Made by a program: the position numbers and the translations under genes
The notes under the pieces: model-generated
The model's database searches: none
Told to the model about the DNA's origin: nothing
Seen by the model: the letters and a program-made list of their open reading frames with translations, nothing else
In this document: positions 35,147-43,363 of the stretch, one piece after another
Numbering within the stretch: the first letter of the stretch is position 1
Layout: each line of letters starts with the position of its first letter
Assembly (NCBI GenBank): GCA_040774885.1
Contig: JAXGTO010000007.1
Coordinates: forward strand, 4,857 to 68,856
Direction of reading: 5' to 3'
DNA length: 64,000 nucleotides
Source of the DNA: JAXGTO01 sp040774885
GTDB lineage: Bacteria > Actinomycetota > Coriobacteriia > Coriobacteriales > Eggerthellaceae

Positions 35147-35512
35147 ATGAAGATCGCCATTCCCAGCGAGACCGATCAGGGCCTCGAGAGCATTCGCAGC
35201 GGACACTTCGGACATACACCCTATTTCACCATCGTCACCATCGAGGATGGAAAGGTAACCGGAGCAGAAACGATCAAGAACGTCGACCATGACGTCGCTG
35301 GATGCGGCGGAGTCATCGAATACGTTTCGGGATTGGGCGTCGACGGCATCTTGGCCGTGGGCATGGGCCGTCCGCCCCTGACCCATTTCACCGAAAACGG
35401 CGTGGACGTGTATTCCGAAACCCATACCCCCAAAGTAGGCGACGTCGCAGAGCTCTTCGCGCAGGGCAAGGTGGATCTGATGGATCCCGCCATGGCCTGC
35501 AACCATCACTGA
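35147..35512 (+). CDS. NifX/dinitrogenase iron-molybdenum cofactor-type protein
   Basis: A 121-residue single-domain protein of the Nitro_FeMo-Co family: KIAIPSETDQGLESIRSGHF at the start, GHTPYFTIVTIEDGKVTGAE, then AGCGGVIEYVSGLGVDGILAVGMG and a His-rich end. These small proteins bind or carry iron-sulfur or iron-molybdenum cluster precursors; most are not linked to nitrogen fixation. No nif structural genes are present, so a role in another metal cofactor is likely. AAAGGAG precedes the ATG. Confidence 0.88.
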   Translation: MKIAIPSETDQGLESIRSGHFGHTPYFTIVTIEDGKVTGAETIKNVDHDVAGCGGVIEYVSGLGVDGILAVGMGRPPLTHFTENGVDVYSETHTPKVGDVAELFAQGKVDLMDPAMACNHH

Positions 35513-35542
35513 GCACGCGTTTTCAGCCAACAATTCCTCCTT

Positions 35543-35587
35543 TACCCCCAAACAGGGGAATCCCCTGCTATGCCTTGCAGGCATAAT
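35543..35587 (+). promoter_or_regulatory. Palindromic operator and promoter of the unknown gene at 35611
   Basis: TACCCCCAAACAGGGGA (35543-35559) repeats the box found in front of the aldehyde oxidoreductase. The -10-like CATAAT (35582-35587) begins 39 bases after the box starts. The mRNA leader would be very short, followed by AAGGAGG and a GTG start. Confidence 0.55.
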
Positions 35588-35610
35588 AACTGCTGGAAAA
35601 GGAGGCAACC

Positions 35611-36552
35611 GTGCAAGACGATGAACAGACGACGTCCGCAGACCAAGCAGCTGCTGCGCAAAGCGACGATGCACCGCAATCGGAGCCCGCTGCGGACGAA
35701 GCCGTAACGCCCGAAGACGACTATGATGCCGAAGCAGCCGAGCTCGAAGCGCTCCAAGCGGCTTTCGATGATATCAGAACGCAGTCGGCGGACAGCCAGT
35801 TGGTAACCCCGGCGCGCTGGACCGAACTCGATTTGGTTCCCAAGCACATGGAAGGCCAAGAATTCGTAGATCGGGTCTTCGATTGCCTGGCGATGGCGCA
35901 GGCCGTCGTAGCCGAGCGCGAACGTCGGGAAGAAGCGGAAAAGGCCGCTCACCCTGCAACGCCCAAACGCCACCCCGCAAAACCGCCGCTGGGCATGCCG
36001 CGCGCCGAACGTGAAGCCCTGGCTGCACAATGGGCTGCCCAAGATGCGGCCGAAGCCGAAGCCAAGCCGGCGCAAGCCCAGCCCGCAACACCCGCCGAAA
36101 CCGCAACGGCTGACGCAGACACCACCCAAACATCCGATACGTCCGATGTGCCCGAACCTCCCGTCCCCTGCGAGGACATAGCCTGGTTGGAAGGCGCACA
36201 GACCATGTATCTGTATTCGCGCGACAAGATGACCGACAACTATGCGCAGTGGTCGTACCTGGCCGCTGAAGACAATCCCGTCACCACCCTCGCCTTCTGC
36301 GCACGCGAGGAATCGCGCACCTACCCGCGCCCCATGGTGAGCCACTCGCTCACCAACGAACCCTTTGACTTGACCGAAGACCAGATCGCCGCGGCTTGGG
36401 AAGAATTGAAAGCATCCGACGCTTTCAAAGATATCGACACCTGCCAAGCCAGCAACGGCGACGTGTACTATTTCTCGACCGACTATCTGAGCCCAGCTCA
36501 AGCAAAAGCGCTGGCCGAATGGCGCTCCGTCGAAAAGAAGATGAGCCCCTAG
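35611..36552 (+). CDS. Ala/Glu-rich protein of unknown function in a metal-cofactor cluster
   Basis: A 313-residue cytosolic protein with no recognised family. Residues 1-60 and 105-185 are low-complexity Ala/Glu/Gln stretches. Between them is a conserved-looking region (LVTPARWTELDLVPKHMEG), and the C-terminal 120 residues form a compact domain (CEDIAWLEGAQTMYLYSRDK, later DVYYFSTDYLSPAQAKALAE). The start is GTG with AAGGAGG upstream. It has its own box-bearing promoter and is 53 bases ahead of the NifU-like gene, so it probably shares that transcript and pathway. Confidence 0.75.
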   Translation: MQDDEQTTSADQAAAAQSDDAPQSEPAADEAVTPEDDYDAEAAELEALQAAFDDIRTQSADSQLVTPARWTELDLVPKHMEGQEFVDRVFDCLAMAQAVVAERERREEAEKAAHPATPKRHPAKPPLGMPRAEREALAAQWAAQDAAEAEAKPAQAQPATPAETATADADTTQTSDTSDVPEPPVPCEDIAWLEGAQTMYLYSRDKMTDNYAQWSYLAAEDNPVTTLAFCAREESRTYPRPMVSHSLTNEPFDLTEDQIAAAWEELKASDAFKDIDTCQASNGDVYYFSTDYLSPAQAKALAEWRSVEKKMSP

Positions 36553-36605
36553 CCTGCAATCCCGCTTTCAGCCAGACCCGATCCGCACCCGCCCAAGGAG
36601 ACCCC

Positions 36606-37211
36606 ATGCCCATCGATGATGTTCGCAACGTATACAAGGATATCGAAGACCGCCGCGTCATCCGTACCGAAGACGTCTACCAGATGCCCAACGAAAACGG
36701 CGTAGACGGCTACAGCGACAAGCTGTTGGCTGTAGTGGCCAACTACTGCAACAGCGGCGTTCCGGAAGGCTGCAACGCACGCGGCATGGCCGGCAAGAGC
36801 AAGCGCGGCGAAGTGGCCTGCCAGCTGTTCGGTGAAGTGGACGGAGATACGCAAACCATCGAGGCCATCGGCTTCAAGAGCCGCGGCTGCATCGCCATGA
36901 CGGCGTGCGCCAGCCAAATATGCAATCTGGTATACAAGAAGTCTTTCGATGAGGCCATGTCCATCACCGCCCAAGACCTGATCGACAGTCTGGACGGAGT
37001 CCCCGCGTCAAAACGCGATGCGGCGTACTTCGCCACCGAAGCGGTGCGCGCCATGATCGGCGATTATTACTTGACGACCTGCGGCTCTTCACTTGAAGAG
37101 CTCGACAGCCATGTTCCCTGCGAAACCAATGGCATAGCCTGCTTGATGTGCGAGCACTGCAGCTTGCGCGACCTGCACGTCGACGCCAAGTTCGGGGTCT
37201 TGGACGACTAG
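36606..37211 (+). CDS. NifU/IscU-like iron-sulfur cluster scaffold with extra C-terminal cysteines
   Basis: A 201-residue protein. The central part has the scaffold pattern of NifU/IscU N-domains: YCNSGVPEGCNARGMAGKSK, then IEAIGFKSRGCIAMTACASQ and a helical stretch. The three scaffold cysteine positions are thus represented. The tail adds a further group (CETNGIACLMCEHCSLRDLH), not seen in ordinary IscU. It probably assembles or holds an iron-sulfur cluster for a particular client. AAGGAG precedes ATG 36606. The stop shares the CTAG tetramer with the converging DUF364 gene. Confidence 0.8.
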   Translation: MPIDDVRNVYKDIEDRRVIRTEDVYQMPNENGVDGYSDKLLAVVANYCNSGVPEGCNARGMAGKSKRGEVACQLFGEVDGDTQTIEAIGFKSRGCIAMTACASQICNLVYKKSFDEAMSITAQDLIDSLDGVPASKRDAAYFATEAVRAMIGDYYLTTCGSSLEELDSHVPCETNGIACLMCEHCSLRDLHVDAKFGVLDD

Positions 37212-38038
37212 TTCAGGCCCTCCAGCCAACCGGGACGCTCCACGCGCATCTTCTGGACCCCATGGCCGAAGACGCCGCTGGCAAATCCGCTGGTAACGGC
37301 GTGCTTGGCACACTCGATATCATCGACCACAGAACCGGCCATGCAGTCCACGCCATAGTCGTAAAGCACCGGCGCAGGCAGCACGCTGGGTCCCACCAAA
37401 ACAACGCTGCCGCCGCCGCTGCGCGCCAGTTCCAGCAACCGCGGCATGGTCTTGTTGGTCAGGGTGATTCCCGTCATGAACGTGAAGTCCTGCGACGGAA
37501 TGACGTATTCGCATGCGGGATCGGGATAATCGTCGCCGCGCGGATCGCGCTCCAGCACGGTAAGCTCGCATTCGTCAGCCAGACGCTCGATCATGGGGAA
37601 ATGCCCCACCACGGTAACCTTCTTGCCCGCGCACAGGCCGCGATACAGTTCGAATCCGTCGTTTGATGCCCGGCTTTCAACCTTCATGCCCACCGCAGCG
37701 GCGTTCTCGGGCGTGGAATACCAGGCATTGAGCGCGGCAACGCCCACGCTAGCTTCCAGAAAGTTCCAGCTGACGGCACGACACGCCAAGTCACGCAGGG
37801 TCATTCCCGCAGAATCCTCGGACAAGCCATAGTTCCCCCGGCCTCCGCGCACCACCATGGACATTCCGCAACCGCTTTCGGCTTCCACCAATATGCAATG
37901 CATGCCGATGGTGACTTCCTTGACCCCGATATCCTCGGGCACACCGCCTATCAGGTCTTTATACAGGTTCCATGCGGCGGGCAACTGCGAAACCGCCTGC
38001 CAGTCAAGGGATTCTTCGTTCATTCCAGTTGCAGGCAT
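37208..38038 (-). CDS. DUF364 putative heavy-metal-chelation protein
   Basis: A 276-residue protein. Residues 15-100 match the DUF4213-type enolase-like N-domain (EVTIGMHCILVEAESGCGMS), and the C-terminal two thirds is the DUF364 Rossmann-like domain (KKVTVVGHFPMIERLADECE, ITLTNKTMPRLLELARSGG, VVLVGPSVLPAPVLYDYG). Family members occur near molybdenum/tungsten and other metal cofactor genes and are annotated as putative metal chelation proteins. ATG 38036-38038 has GGAAGGAAG upstream. It converges on the NifU-like gene with overlapping stops. Confidence 0.85.
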   Translation of the reverse strand: MPATGMNEESLDWQAVSQLPAAWNLYKDLIGGVPEDIGVKEVTIGMHCILVEAESGCGMSMVVRGGRGNYGLSEDSAGMTLRDLACRAVSWNFLEASVGVAALNAWYSTPENAAAVGMKVESRASNDGFELYRGLCAGKKVTVVGHFPMIERLADECELTVLERDPRGDDYPDPACEYVIPSQDFTFMTGITLTNKTMPRLLELARSGGGSVVLVGPSVLPAPVLYDYGVDCMAGSVVDDIECAKHAVTSGFASGVFGHGVQKMRVERPGWLEGLN

Positions 38039-38052
38039 TGATAACTTCCTTC

Positions 38053-38688
38053 CTATGCGCAAGTGGCGCGCGTCTTCAGAATGATCTGACGAGTTGCCGG
38101 GTAAGCGATGGTCTCATACAGAACTTTGAACAGCCATTGGCTGCCGATCATCGTCAACAGCACCGAGGTATCCACCGTTCCGGCGTAGGCGACGGTCAAA
38201 AAGACGATGGCATCCACCGCTTCGCCCACCGCCGTCGAGAAGACGCAGCGGAAGAAGAGGTTGGATTCGAACCGCTTCTTCAGCCGCACCATCACATAAG
38301 AATTGAGGATGCTGCCAGCCAGATACGACGCAAACGAACCCACCAAAATGCGCCACGACGGCATGAATACGGAAGCGAATGCAACACCGGATTCCGTGCT
38401 GTGGCCAGGCAGGTAGATGGCGATGGTGTAAAACATCGTGGCCAATGCGCTGGCGGTGAATGCAACGAGGATGGTCCGGCGCATCTTGTGGAACCCGAAC
38501 ACATCGGAAACCACATCGTTGATGATATAGACCACCGGATACAGCACGATGGAGCAGGGCATGGTGAACGGGCCTATGGTGAACACCTTGAGCGCAAGGA
38601 CGTTGGACACCAGAAGGCCGCAACAGAACACAAGGGTGAACCCGAAATAGATGCGCTGGCTTTGCAGCTGGCGTTCCGCTTGATCCAT
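38053..38688 (-). CDS. Queuosine precursor transporter (YhhQ/VUT family)
   Basis: A 211-residue membrane protein with six or so helices of the YhhQ type: FCCGLLVSNVLALKVFTIGP, PVVYIINDVVSDVFGFHKMR and the C-terminal AYAGTVDTSVLLTMIGSQWL. Homologues import preQ0/preQ1 or related bases for queuosine in tRNA. No PreQ1 riboswitch was recognised in the 237 bases upstream. ATG 38686-38688 has GGGGAGG upstream; the much longer open frame is not supported by homology. It is followed 14 bases on by the DUF364 gene and may be cotranscribed with it by chance. Confidence 0.88.
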   Translation of the reverse strand: MDQAERQLQSQRIYFGFTLVFCCGLLVSNVLALKVFTIGPFTMPCSIVLYPVVYIINDVVSDVFGFHKMRRTILVAFTASALATMFYTIAIYLPGHSTESGVAFASVFMPSWRILVGSFASYLAGSILNSYVMVRLKKRFESNLFFRCVFSTAVGEAVDAIVFLTVAYAGTVDTSVLLTMIGSQWLFKVLYETIAYPATRQIILKTRATCA

Positions 38689-38925
38689 GCGCCTCCCCTT
38701 TACGGCAATGGTCCGAAAAGTCGATTTCCGTTCGACGGACATGATACGCGATTCGACCGTGCATGCAGAGGGAAATACCCCGCAATCGAAGCGACGCATG
38801 TGCCGAATGCAGGAAGAATAGAGCGAATTGCCCCACTGAACAGCCATTTCATTATTCTCGTAACTTTTTATCCTTAGCTTCGAGTACGATAGCGATGCAA
38901 GGATAACCAAAGAAAGGGGCTCATC

Positions 38926-39639
38926 GTGGGTTCATATTATGCAATGGCGCAGATGTTTGCCATAGTAAGTGCCGCATTTATCGGCGTTCTCATCTTCGCC
39001 GGCATCGCGAGCATCGTGATTACCGTCATCGTCTACCGCAAGAACATCACTCCCTACGTCGACAAGACCCTCAGTATCAAAGACAAGTCGACTTGGGGAC
39101 CTTTCTGGCGATTCGAGAACCTCTTGGTCGACAAAGTTCTCAAGGCACTCTACATCTTCAATTCCGTTTGCATCGCCCTCGCTTGCGCATTGATGCTGCT
39201 GGTGATCATCGTTGCATCCTTTATGGCAATGGGATCGGATATAGGAACCGGGTTCTTGGCTCTATTCTTGGGAATCATCGCCATGGTTGCCATTTTCCTT
39301 GTCTTGGAATTCCTCAACCGCATCAGCTACGAACTCGTCATCATGTTCATCAACCTTTGCCAAAACATCAGCGATATTCGCAAGAAGTACGTCGGAGCCC
39401 CCAGCCTCACCCCCAAGCGCGTTGTAGCGCCTATCGGAGCGAGCGTTGCCGGAGCCATCAACAAGGCCACGGAGCAGGCTGCCGCATACCAGCAGGCACC
39501 GACTGCTCCCACCGCACCGGCGCAGCCACAGGATGCTCCCGAGCCCCAGGACGCCCCCGGAACCTGGACCTGCCCTGAATGCGGGAAAACGGGCAACGTG
39601 GGCAATTTCTGCGGCGGCTGCGGACACGCCAAGCCATAG
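38926..39639 (+). CDS. DUF4282-like membrane protein with C-terminal zinc ribbon
   Basis: A 237-residue protein with a hydrophobic N-terminal helix, then a DUF4282-like pair of helices after WGPFWRFENLLVDKVLKALY, spanning about 70-150. A Pro/Ala/Gln-rich linker follows, and the end is a double-CxxC zinc ribbon (WTCPECGKTGNVGNFCGGCG). The start is taken as GTG 38926, which follows AAAGGGG; ATG 38944 is possible. Function unknown; similar ribbon-tagged membrane proteins recur in this genome at 21100. Confidence 0.75.
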   Translation: MGSYYAMAQMFAIVSAAFIGVLIFAGIASIVITVIVYRKNITPYVDKTLSIKDKSTWGPFWRFENLLVDKVLKALYIFNSVCIALACALMLLVIIVASFMAMGSDIGTGFLALFLGIIAMVAIFLVLEFLNRISYELVIMFINLCQNISDIRKKYVGAPSLTPKRVVAPIGASVAGAINKATEQAAAYQQAPTAPTAPAQPQDAPEPQDAPGTWTCPECGKTGNVGNFCGGCGHAKP

Positions 39640-39652
39640 CATGCCGAGCCTC

Positions 39653-39697
39653 CGGACACAAAGAAGGGTGCCTTGCGGCGCCCTTCTTTGTGTCCGG
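39653..39697 (+). terminator. Long perfect hairpin terminator
   Basis: CCGGACACAAAGAAGGG pairs with CCCTTCTTTGTGTCCGG (17 bp, perfect) around a 12-base loop. It lies 14 bases behind the DUF4282-like stop and also faces the end of the converging aminotransferase. Confidence 0.75.
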
Positions 39698-39772
39698 TTC
39701 AAACGCGCCAGACAGCTTATGTGAATTGCTGCCGAGTTTGCTCTGCAACCAACCTTGCCGTGCAGCCTCGCC

Positions 39773-40954
39773 CTATCGGTATTCTGCCGCCAAGTCTTTG
39801 AAAGCCCGGGCGCTGCCGCTGATGGTGTCGGCCGATACGCAATAGCCCAACCGCACCCAGCCTGGAACCCCGAAGCTGTCGGAAGGCACCAAAAGAAGCT
39901 CGTGGGTCTTGGCGCGATCCGAGAACGCCTGCGCGTCGGGCTCAAGGGATTTCACCCATAGATAGAAAGCGCCATCGGGCGCGATGTATTCGAATCCCGC
40001 CTCATCCAGCACACCGCAGAGCAGTGCGCGATTCGATCGGTACGCCTCAACGTTGACCGGTTCGTCCACGCATCGCTCGATGACGCGCTGGAACAGCACC
40101 GGCGCGCAGATGAATCCCAGAGCACGACCGGCCCCGGCCACCGCAGCTTCCATCTTGGGAGCATCGAACATGCCGGTGGGCACCAATACATAGCCGATGC
40201 GCTCACCGGGCAGCGAGAAACTCTTGGACCACGAATAGCACACCAGGGTATTGCCGTAGAAGTCGGGAACCCAGGGCACCTGGATGTCACCATAGGCCAG
40301 TTCGCGATACGGCTCATCGGCTATAAGGAATAACGGACGGCCATATTCGGCTTCCTTCTGAGCCATGATGCGCGCCAGATCGGTGAGCGTCTCAACGGTG
40401 TACACCACGCCCACCGGGTTGTTGGGGCTGTTGATGATGACCGCTTTGGTGTGTTCGTTTATCGCCTTGCGCAGCGCATCTATGTCGATTTGGAAGTCGC
40501 TTTCGCGCGCGGGAACTTCCACGCACTTGGCACCATCGGCCTCGATCCATACTCGATATTCGGGGAAGAACGGGCTGATGACCACGATCTCGTCTTCGGG
40601 CTCGATGATCGCCTTCAGGCAGATGTTGATGGCGGCAGCGGCGCCACAGGTAAGATACAGGTTGTCCGGCGTGTAATCGGTAGCATGGCGGCGGTTGAGT
40701 GAATCGGCGATGGCCTTCCTGGTGGAAGGCAGGCCGCCGGCGGGCGAATAGGCATGCACCTGCTGAGGAGGCAGGGCGGCCAGCTCGGCGATGGCCTTCC
40801 CGATGGCGGACGGCGCCGGCACGCTCGGGTTGCCGATGCTGAAATCGAATACGTTATCGTCGCCGATCTGAGCCTTGCGCTCCATCCCGTATGCGAACAG
40901 CTCGCGAATGGCCGAGGGAGCCTGGCCCAAAGCCAGCATCTTTTCGTTGATCAT
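39773..40954 (-). CDS. Class I/II pyridoxal-phosphate aminotransferase
   Basis: A 393-residue fold-type I aminotransferase of the aspartate/aromatic group. It has the N-terminal FDFSIGNPSVPAPSAIGKAI, the cofactor-binding CGAAAAINICLKAI, NSPNNPVGVVYTVE, DEPYRELAYG and the Schiff-base lysine in CYSWSKSFSLPGERIGYVL. The C-terminal Arg that binds the substrate carboxylate is in VPGWVRLGYCVS. Cytosolic; the amino donor and acceptor cannot be fixed. GGCGGA precedes the ATG. Confidence 0.9.
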   Translation of the reverse strand: MINEKMLALGQAPSAIRELFAYGMERKAQIGDDNVFDFSIGNPSVPAPSAIGKAIAELAALPPQQVHAYSPAGGLPSTRKAIADSLNRRHATDYTPDNLYLTCGAAAAINICLKAIIEPEDEIVVISPFFPEYRVWIEADGAKCVEVPARESDFQIDIDALRKAINEHTKAVIINSPNNPVGVVYTVETLTDLARIMAQKEAEYGRPLFLIADEPYRELAYGDIQVPWVPDFYGNTLVCYSWSKSFSLPGERIGYVLVPTGMFDAPKMEAAVAGAGRALGFICAPVLFQRVIERCVDEPVNVEAYRSNRALLCGVLDEAGFEYIAPDGAFYLWVKSLEPDAQAFSDRAKTHELLLVPSDSFGVPGWVRLGYCVSADTISGSARAFKDLAAEYR

Positions 40955-41054
40955 GGAATCCGCCTTTCAACCCAATGGAATGCTGTCGATTATAGCCCCA
41001 CTGGATACGCTACACTCTTGAATTGAAAAGACAGCGATGCGGAAGGTGGTCGAC

Positions 41055-41774
41055 ATGGTGCAAACAGCAGCGAGCACTCCTGTTTTGAACGTTGCGGACG
41101 TAGTGGAATTGGAGCGGCGGATAGCCGCTTCGGGCACGACCTTGGCCCAGTTGATGCGCGCTGCCGGCACGGCGGTAGCCGATGCCGTGCGCGCTTTGGA
41201 ACCCGAGCCCTGCCCTGTGTGCGTGCTGGCGGGATCGGGCAACAACGGCGGTGACGGCTGGGTGGCAGCTGAGTTGCTGGCCGAAGCCGGCTACCCGGTA
41301 ACGGTGATCACGTCCAAAACGCCCGACGCCATTGAAGCGCAGCCCGCCCACGATGCGGCCATCGCGGCCATCGCCGCTGGCGGCGACAAGATCGACGTGC
41401 AGGTGCTTCCCAACAACGGCGTGGTGGCCAACGCGCTGCATCGCACCTCGGTCATCGTGGACGCATTGCTGGGCACCGGATTCGACGGCGGCACCGTGCA
41501 TCCCGGCCTCGCCGCTTGGATTGGACGGGCGAATTCGGCACGCAGCACCTACGGCGTGAAGATTGTGGCCGCCGACGTGCCCAGCGGAGTTTCCGCGCAA
41601 ACGGGACGCTTTGACGAGAACACCATCAAAGCCGACGTGACGGTAACCATGATGGTGGGAAAGCCGGGCCTGCTGATTCCCGCAGCTGCCGCTTATTGCG
41701 GGCGCATCGAAGTGGTCGACATCTGCGATTTGACGCCCTTCGCCGACTTCATAGAAGAGAAGCGCGTCCGCTGA
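41055..41774 (+). CDS. NAD(P)H-hydrate epimerase (YjeF N-domain)
   Basis: A 239-residue enzyme that epimerises the damaged cofactor NAD(P)H-hydrate so that a dehydratase can repair it. Family motifs are CVLAGSGNNGGDGWVAAELL, VIVDALLGTGFDGGTVHP and IVAADVPSGVSAQTGRFDE, ending with a short VVDICDL strand. Only the epimerase half is present; the ADP/ATP-dependent dehydratase fused in many bacteria is absent. ATG 41055 follows GGAAGGTGG; ATG 41037 is an alternative without a good site. Confidence 0.88.
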   Translation: MVQTAASTPVLNVADVVELERRIAASGTTLAQLMRAAGTAVADAVRALEPEPCPVCVLAGSGNNGGDGWVAAELLAEAGYPVTVITSKTPDAIEAQPAHDAAIAAIAAGGDKIDVQVLPNNGVVANALHRTSVIVDALLGTGFDGGTVHPGLAAWIGRANSARSTYGVKIVAADVPSGVSAQTGRFDENTIKADVTVTMMVGKPGLLIPAAAAYCGRIEVVDICDLTPFADFIEEKRVR

Positions 41775-41814
41775 CAGCGGGATCGTAAGGCTGCAAGGAT
41801 GCGGATTGCCCGCC

Positions 41815-41965
41815 AAGCAAACCGCCCGCGCCCTCGCAGCGTACCCAGCCAGCAGTGCAAGCCCCATTCCGCATTCCAAAGCAAACCGCCCGCACCCTCG
41901 CAGCGGACCCCGCCGGCGGTGCAAGCCCATTCCGCATTCCAAAGCAAACCGCCCGCACCCGCGAC
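41815..41965. repeat. Tandem repeat, 63-64 bp unit, about 2.4 copies
   Basis: Units start at 41815, 41879 and 41942 and share AAGCAAACCGCCCGC and, in the first two, GCAAGCCC then ATTCCGCATTCC. Copies differ at few positions. The repeat begins 40 bases behind the epimerase stop and runs straight into a large hairpin. Confidence 0.75.
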
Positions 41966-41970
41966 GAACA

Positions 41971-42034
41971 GAAACCGTGCCATACTTCGATTTTCTTTAA
42001 AATCGGAACAGAAAACGAGGTATAGCACGGTTTC
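41971..42034. repeat. Long imperfect hairpin in the 41775-42488 intergenic region
   Basis: Left arm 41971-41996 (starting GAAACCGTGCCATACTTCG) pairs with right arm 42010-42034 (ending GAGGTATAGCACGGTTTC); only two mismatches and one bulge over 25 bp. The loop is 13 bases. The region 42180-42488 that follows shows no gene or motif I trust, although a 118-codon open frame crosses it. Confidence 0.75.
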
Positions 42035-42103
42035 TAGTAGAAGTTGACCTAGGAAGCATCACGCGAACTGGGACGATGCAACGACAGCTCCCACCAACGA
42101 CCA

Positions 42104-42168
42104 AAAGATGATGCCATACCTCGATTTCCGTTCAGAAACACAGGGAAAACGAGTTACGGGATGATTTC
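42104..42168. repeat. Second, weaker hairpin related to the one at 41971
   Basis: ATGCCATACCTCGATTTCC and a distal arm containing GGAAAACGAGTTACGGGAT pair imperfectly. The left arm repeats CCATACYTCGATTTYC from the first hairpin, so the two look like diverged copies of one element. Confidence 0.55.
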
Positions 42169-42488
42169 TGCCTAGAAATGCACACGCAGCATTGGTGCTT
42201 TTCTGAAGGCACACCTCATTGCAGTCTCAAATGGCCCCGAAGATCCCGATCCATTCAATCTCTCTGCGAATTATGCTTGCATCGGCTCCGAGGGGCTGTT
42301 GATCGGCCGCTCCCGGATGGCCCTTTACTCCTGCCTCCAAGGCTACAGGTTGTGAAGGCACCCACGCGGATTTGCAATGCACCCAAGTGCGGGGAGATTC
42401 CATCTTGGAATTGCAGGTTGCAAGGGACCCATCGAGAAAACACCGAAATAGATCGCACGCCTACCCGATCAAGGCCTGAAAAAAGAAA

Positions 42489-43199
42489 TCAGGTCAAAAT
42501 CAGAATGGCGCCCACGCCTACCAGCATGATGTAGGTCACCTTCAAAAACACCTTCTGGCTGATGCGCTTTTCGATGAAGCTGCCCAAAAACGTGGCGGCT
42601 ATCAGCAGCGGAATGCATACCACCACCAAGTCGACCACGTCCGAGGTCATGTTCCCCTGGCCGAAGGCGATGAAGGCGTAGATGAAGTTGAGCACGGTCC
42701 ACACCAGGGAAAGCGTTACGCGGAAGGCGTCTTTATCCTTGATCTTCTGCAGCACGTAGATAACCAAAAATGCACCGCCCGAAACGAACATACCCTGGAT
42801 GAGCCCAGCCAACGCCAGCACGATCCACAGCGCCCATCCGGGCAGCTCGTGTTCCTTTTTGGAAAGCAGGTTGCCCAGGCCCACGCAGAGCACCACCACG
42901 CCGTAGATCTTCAAAAGGATGTCCAAGGGCACCACGGTATCCAGCCAGATACCCAGCAGCATGAACACGATCATGACGGAGATGATCTTGCCGAATTCGC
43001 GCCAGGCAACGTTGCGGATGCCGGTGATCGCGATAAGGCCGCAAGCAAGAAAACCGCAGATGTTGAGCGTGGCGACCGACGTGGACATGCCCACCGTGGC
43101 CACCCCGACGGGCATGGCGAAGATGTTGCCGGCGAACCCGGTGACGGCTTGAATAGTGTAGGCGCCGAAAAAGGCCGCCCAGAACAGGTATTTCTGCAT
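42489..43199 (-). CDS. TauE/SafE-family membrane transporter
   Basis: A 236-residue permease with seven to eight hydrophobic helices. The TauE/SafE pattern is visible in AAFFGAYTIQAVTGFAGNIF at the start and GWALWIVLALAGLIQGMFVS with the following GGAFLVIYVLQ in the second half. Family members export sulfite, sulfoacetate or other organic anions. Divergent from pxpB, it could move a substrate of that cluster. ATG 43197-43199 has AAGGA rather far upstream. Confidence 0.85.
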   Translation of the reverse strand: MQKYLFWAAFFGAYTIQAVTGFAGNIFAMPVGVATVGMSTSVATLNICGFLACGLIAITGIRNVAWREFGKIISVMIVFMLLGIWLDTVVPLDILLKIYGVVVLCVGLGNLLSKKEHELPGWALWIVLALAGLIQGMFVSGGAFLVIYVLQKIKDKDAFRVTLSLVWTVLNFIYAFIAFGQGNMTSDVVDLVVVCIPLLIAATFLGSFIEKRISQKVFLKVTYIMLVGVGAILILT

Positions 43200-43363
43200 G
43201 AGTGATATAATCCTTGTTTCTATACGCTGCGCAGAACATCCGTGCAGCACATGGCAGTGTAGCGCACTCAAGCAACGATTGCGTTAACGATGCCGTGCCT
43301 GCGATTATTTTACGTGGGCGCAACGTATGCTGTGGTATGGCATGCACGGGGAGAATGGAAACG

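Noticed and set aside
35147..37211. Nitrogen fixation genes
   Set aside because: NifX- and NifU-like domains are present but there is no nitrogenase structural or assembly gene; such domains are widespread in anaerobes.
42178..42534. 118-codon open frame in the repeat-bearing spacer
   Set aside because: No binding site, Arg/Pro/Cys-rich random-looking product, and it runs into the converging permease gene.
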